Assembly: GCF_000282315.2 (NCBI RefSeq)
Contig: NZ_AKJN02000007.1
Coordinates: 496,001-560,000, forward strand
Source: Pseudomonas sp. GM41(2012)
GTDB lineage: Bacteria; Pseudomonadota; Gammaproteobacteria; Pseudomonadales; Pseudomonadaceae
Length of the DNA: 64,000 bases
Reading direction: 5' to 3'
The position numbers and the translations under genes are program-made. The notes beneath the pieces were generated by a model, which saw only the letters and a program-made list of their open reading frames with translations, was not told the DNA's origin and ran no database searches. This document shows positions 63,965 through 64,000 of this stretch, one piece after another; positions within the stretch are counted from its first letter, which is position 1, and each line of letters starts with the position of its first letter.

Positions 63965-64000
63965 TAACTGACATAAAAGAAAACCAGACCAACCATTACC

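Larger units (their letters stand above)
63544..64000. other. Gene-free terminal region with inverted repeats
   Basis: 457 bp to the window end without a supported gene. It holds a 16-bp near-perfect hairpin (63688-63725) and the start and end of a large imperfect inverted repeat (63791-63964). Any gene beyond 64000 is not visible. Confidence 0.6.

Overview
The window is chromosomal DNA from a fluorescent-type Pseudomonas (probably the P. fluorescens species complex; species not determinable here). The evidence is high-GC coding sequence, REP palindromes in many intergenic gaps, and a core gene order (folA, ilvD, rlmI, mutM, coaD, lao genes, M16 peptidases, rsmD, ftsYEX, rpoH, thiSG, trmB, hemW, rdgB, metWX, proC, pilT, pyrB/C', gshB, pil-chp) that I recognise from P. 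aeruginosa. Almost everything is ordinary housekeeping DNA. The clearest accessory insert is at about 6.6-10.1 kb.

Layout. 1-6.3 kb: a DUF2868 membrane protein (cut by the left edge), folA, the cystine transporter gene tcyP, the phosphorylcholine phosphatase gene pchP, and ilvD. 6.6-10.1 kb: a four-gene accessory operon on the minus strand. It encodes a 23-residue peptide missed by size-limited gene calling, a stand-alone SagB-type FMN dehydrogenase, an AurF-type diiron N-oxygenase and a Bcr/CflA-type MFS exporter. It has its own promoter and a hairpin between the peptide gene and the enzyme genes. I read it as a candidate, apparently undescribed, peptide-modification and export system; the chemistry is inference. 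10.3-14.8 kb: rlmI, an HDOD protein, mutM, a small exported protein, ferredoxin and coaD. 14.9-19.5 kb: the long-chain alcohol/aldehyde oxidation system laoA-laoB-laoC with divergent laoR and a 30-bp palindromic operator. 19.6-28.8 kb: a sulfurtransferase, an AraC regulator, a YheT-like hydrolase, two tandem M16 peptidase pairs and rsmD. 29.2-33.4 kb: ftsYEX and rpoH, with an AlgU-type promoter in front of rpoH. 33.5-45.0 kb: mtgA, thiS/thiG, trmB, the hemW-rdgB-metWX group, the proC-yggT-yggU group, yggS and pilT. 45.1-52.6 kb: an NlpC/P60 hydrolase, a TM2 protein, pyrC'-pyrB-pyrR-ruvX-yqgE, a tonB gene and gshB. 52.8-62.9 kb: the Pil-Chp chemosensory operon pilG-pilH-pilI-pilJ-chpA-chpC. It lacks the adaptation enzymes PilK and ChpB, and a REP doublet is incorporated in frame into chpA. 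The last kilobase holds a DUF6124 protein gene and a gene-free stretch rich in inverted repeats.

Repeats. Two families dominate: REP singlets and doublets with the core GCGAGCAAGCTCGCTCCCACA (or close variants), and a family of elements of about 130 bp with ends TGTGGCGAGGGGG, present three times, once nested inside a REP pair. Positions and motifs were read by eye; no database search or structure prediction was run.
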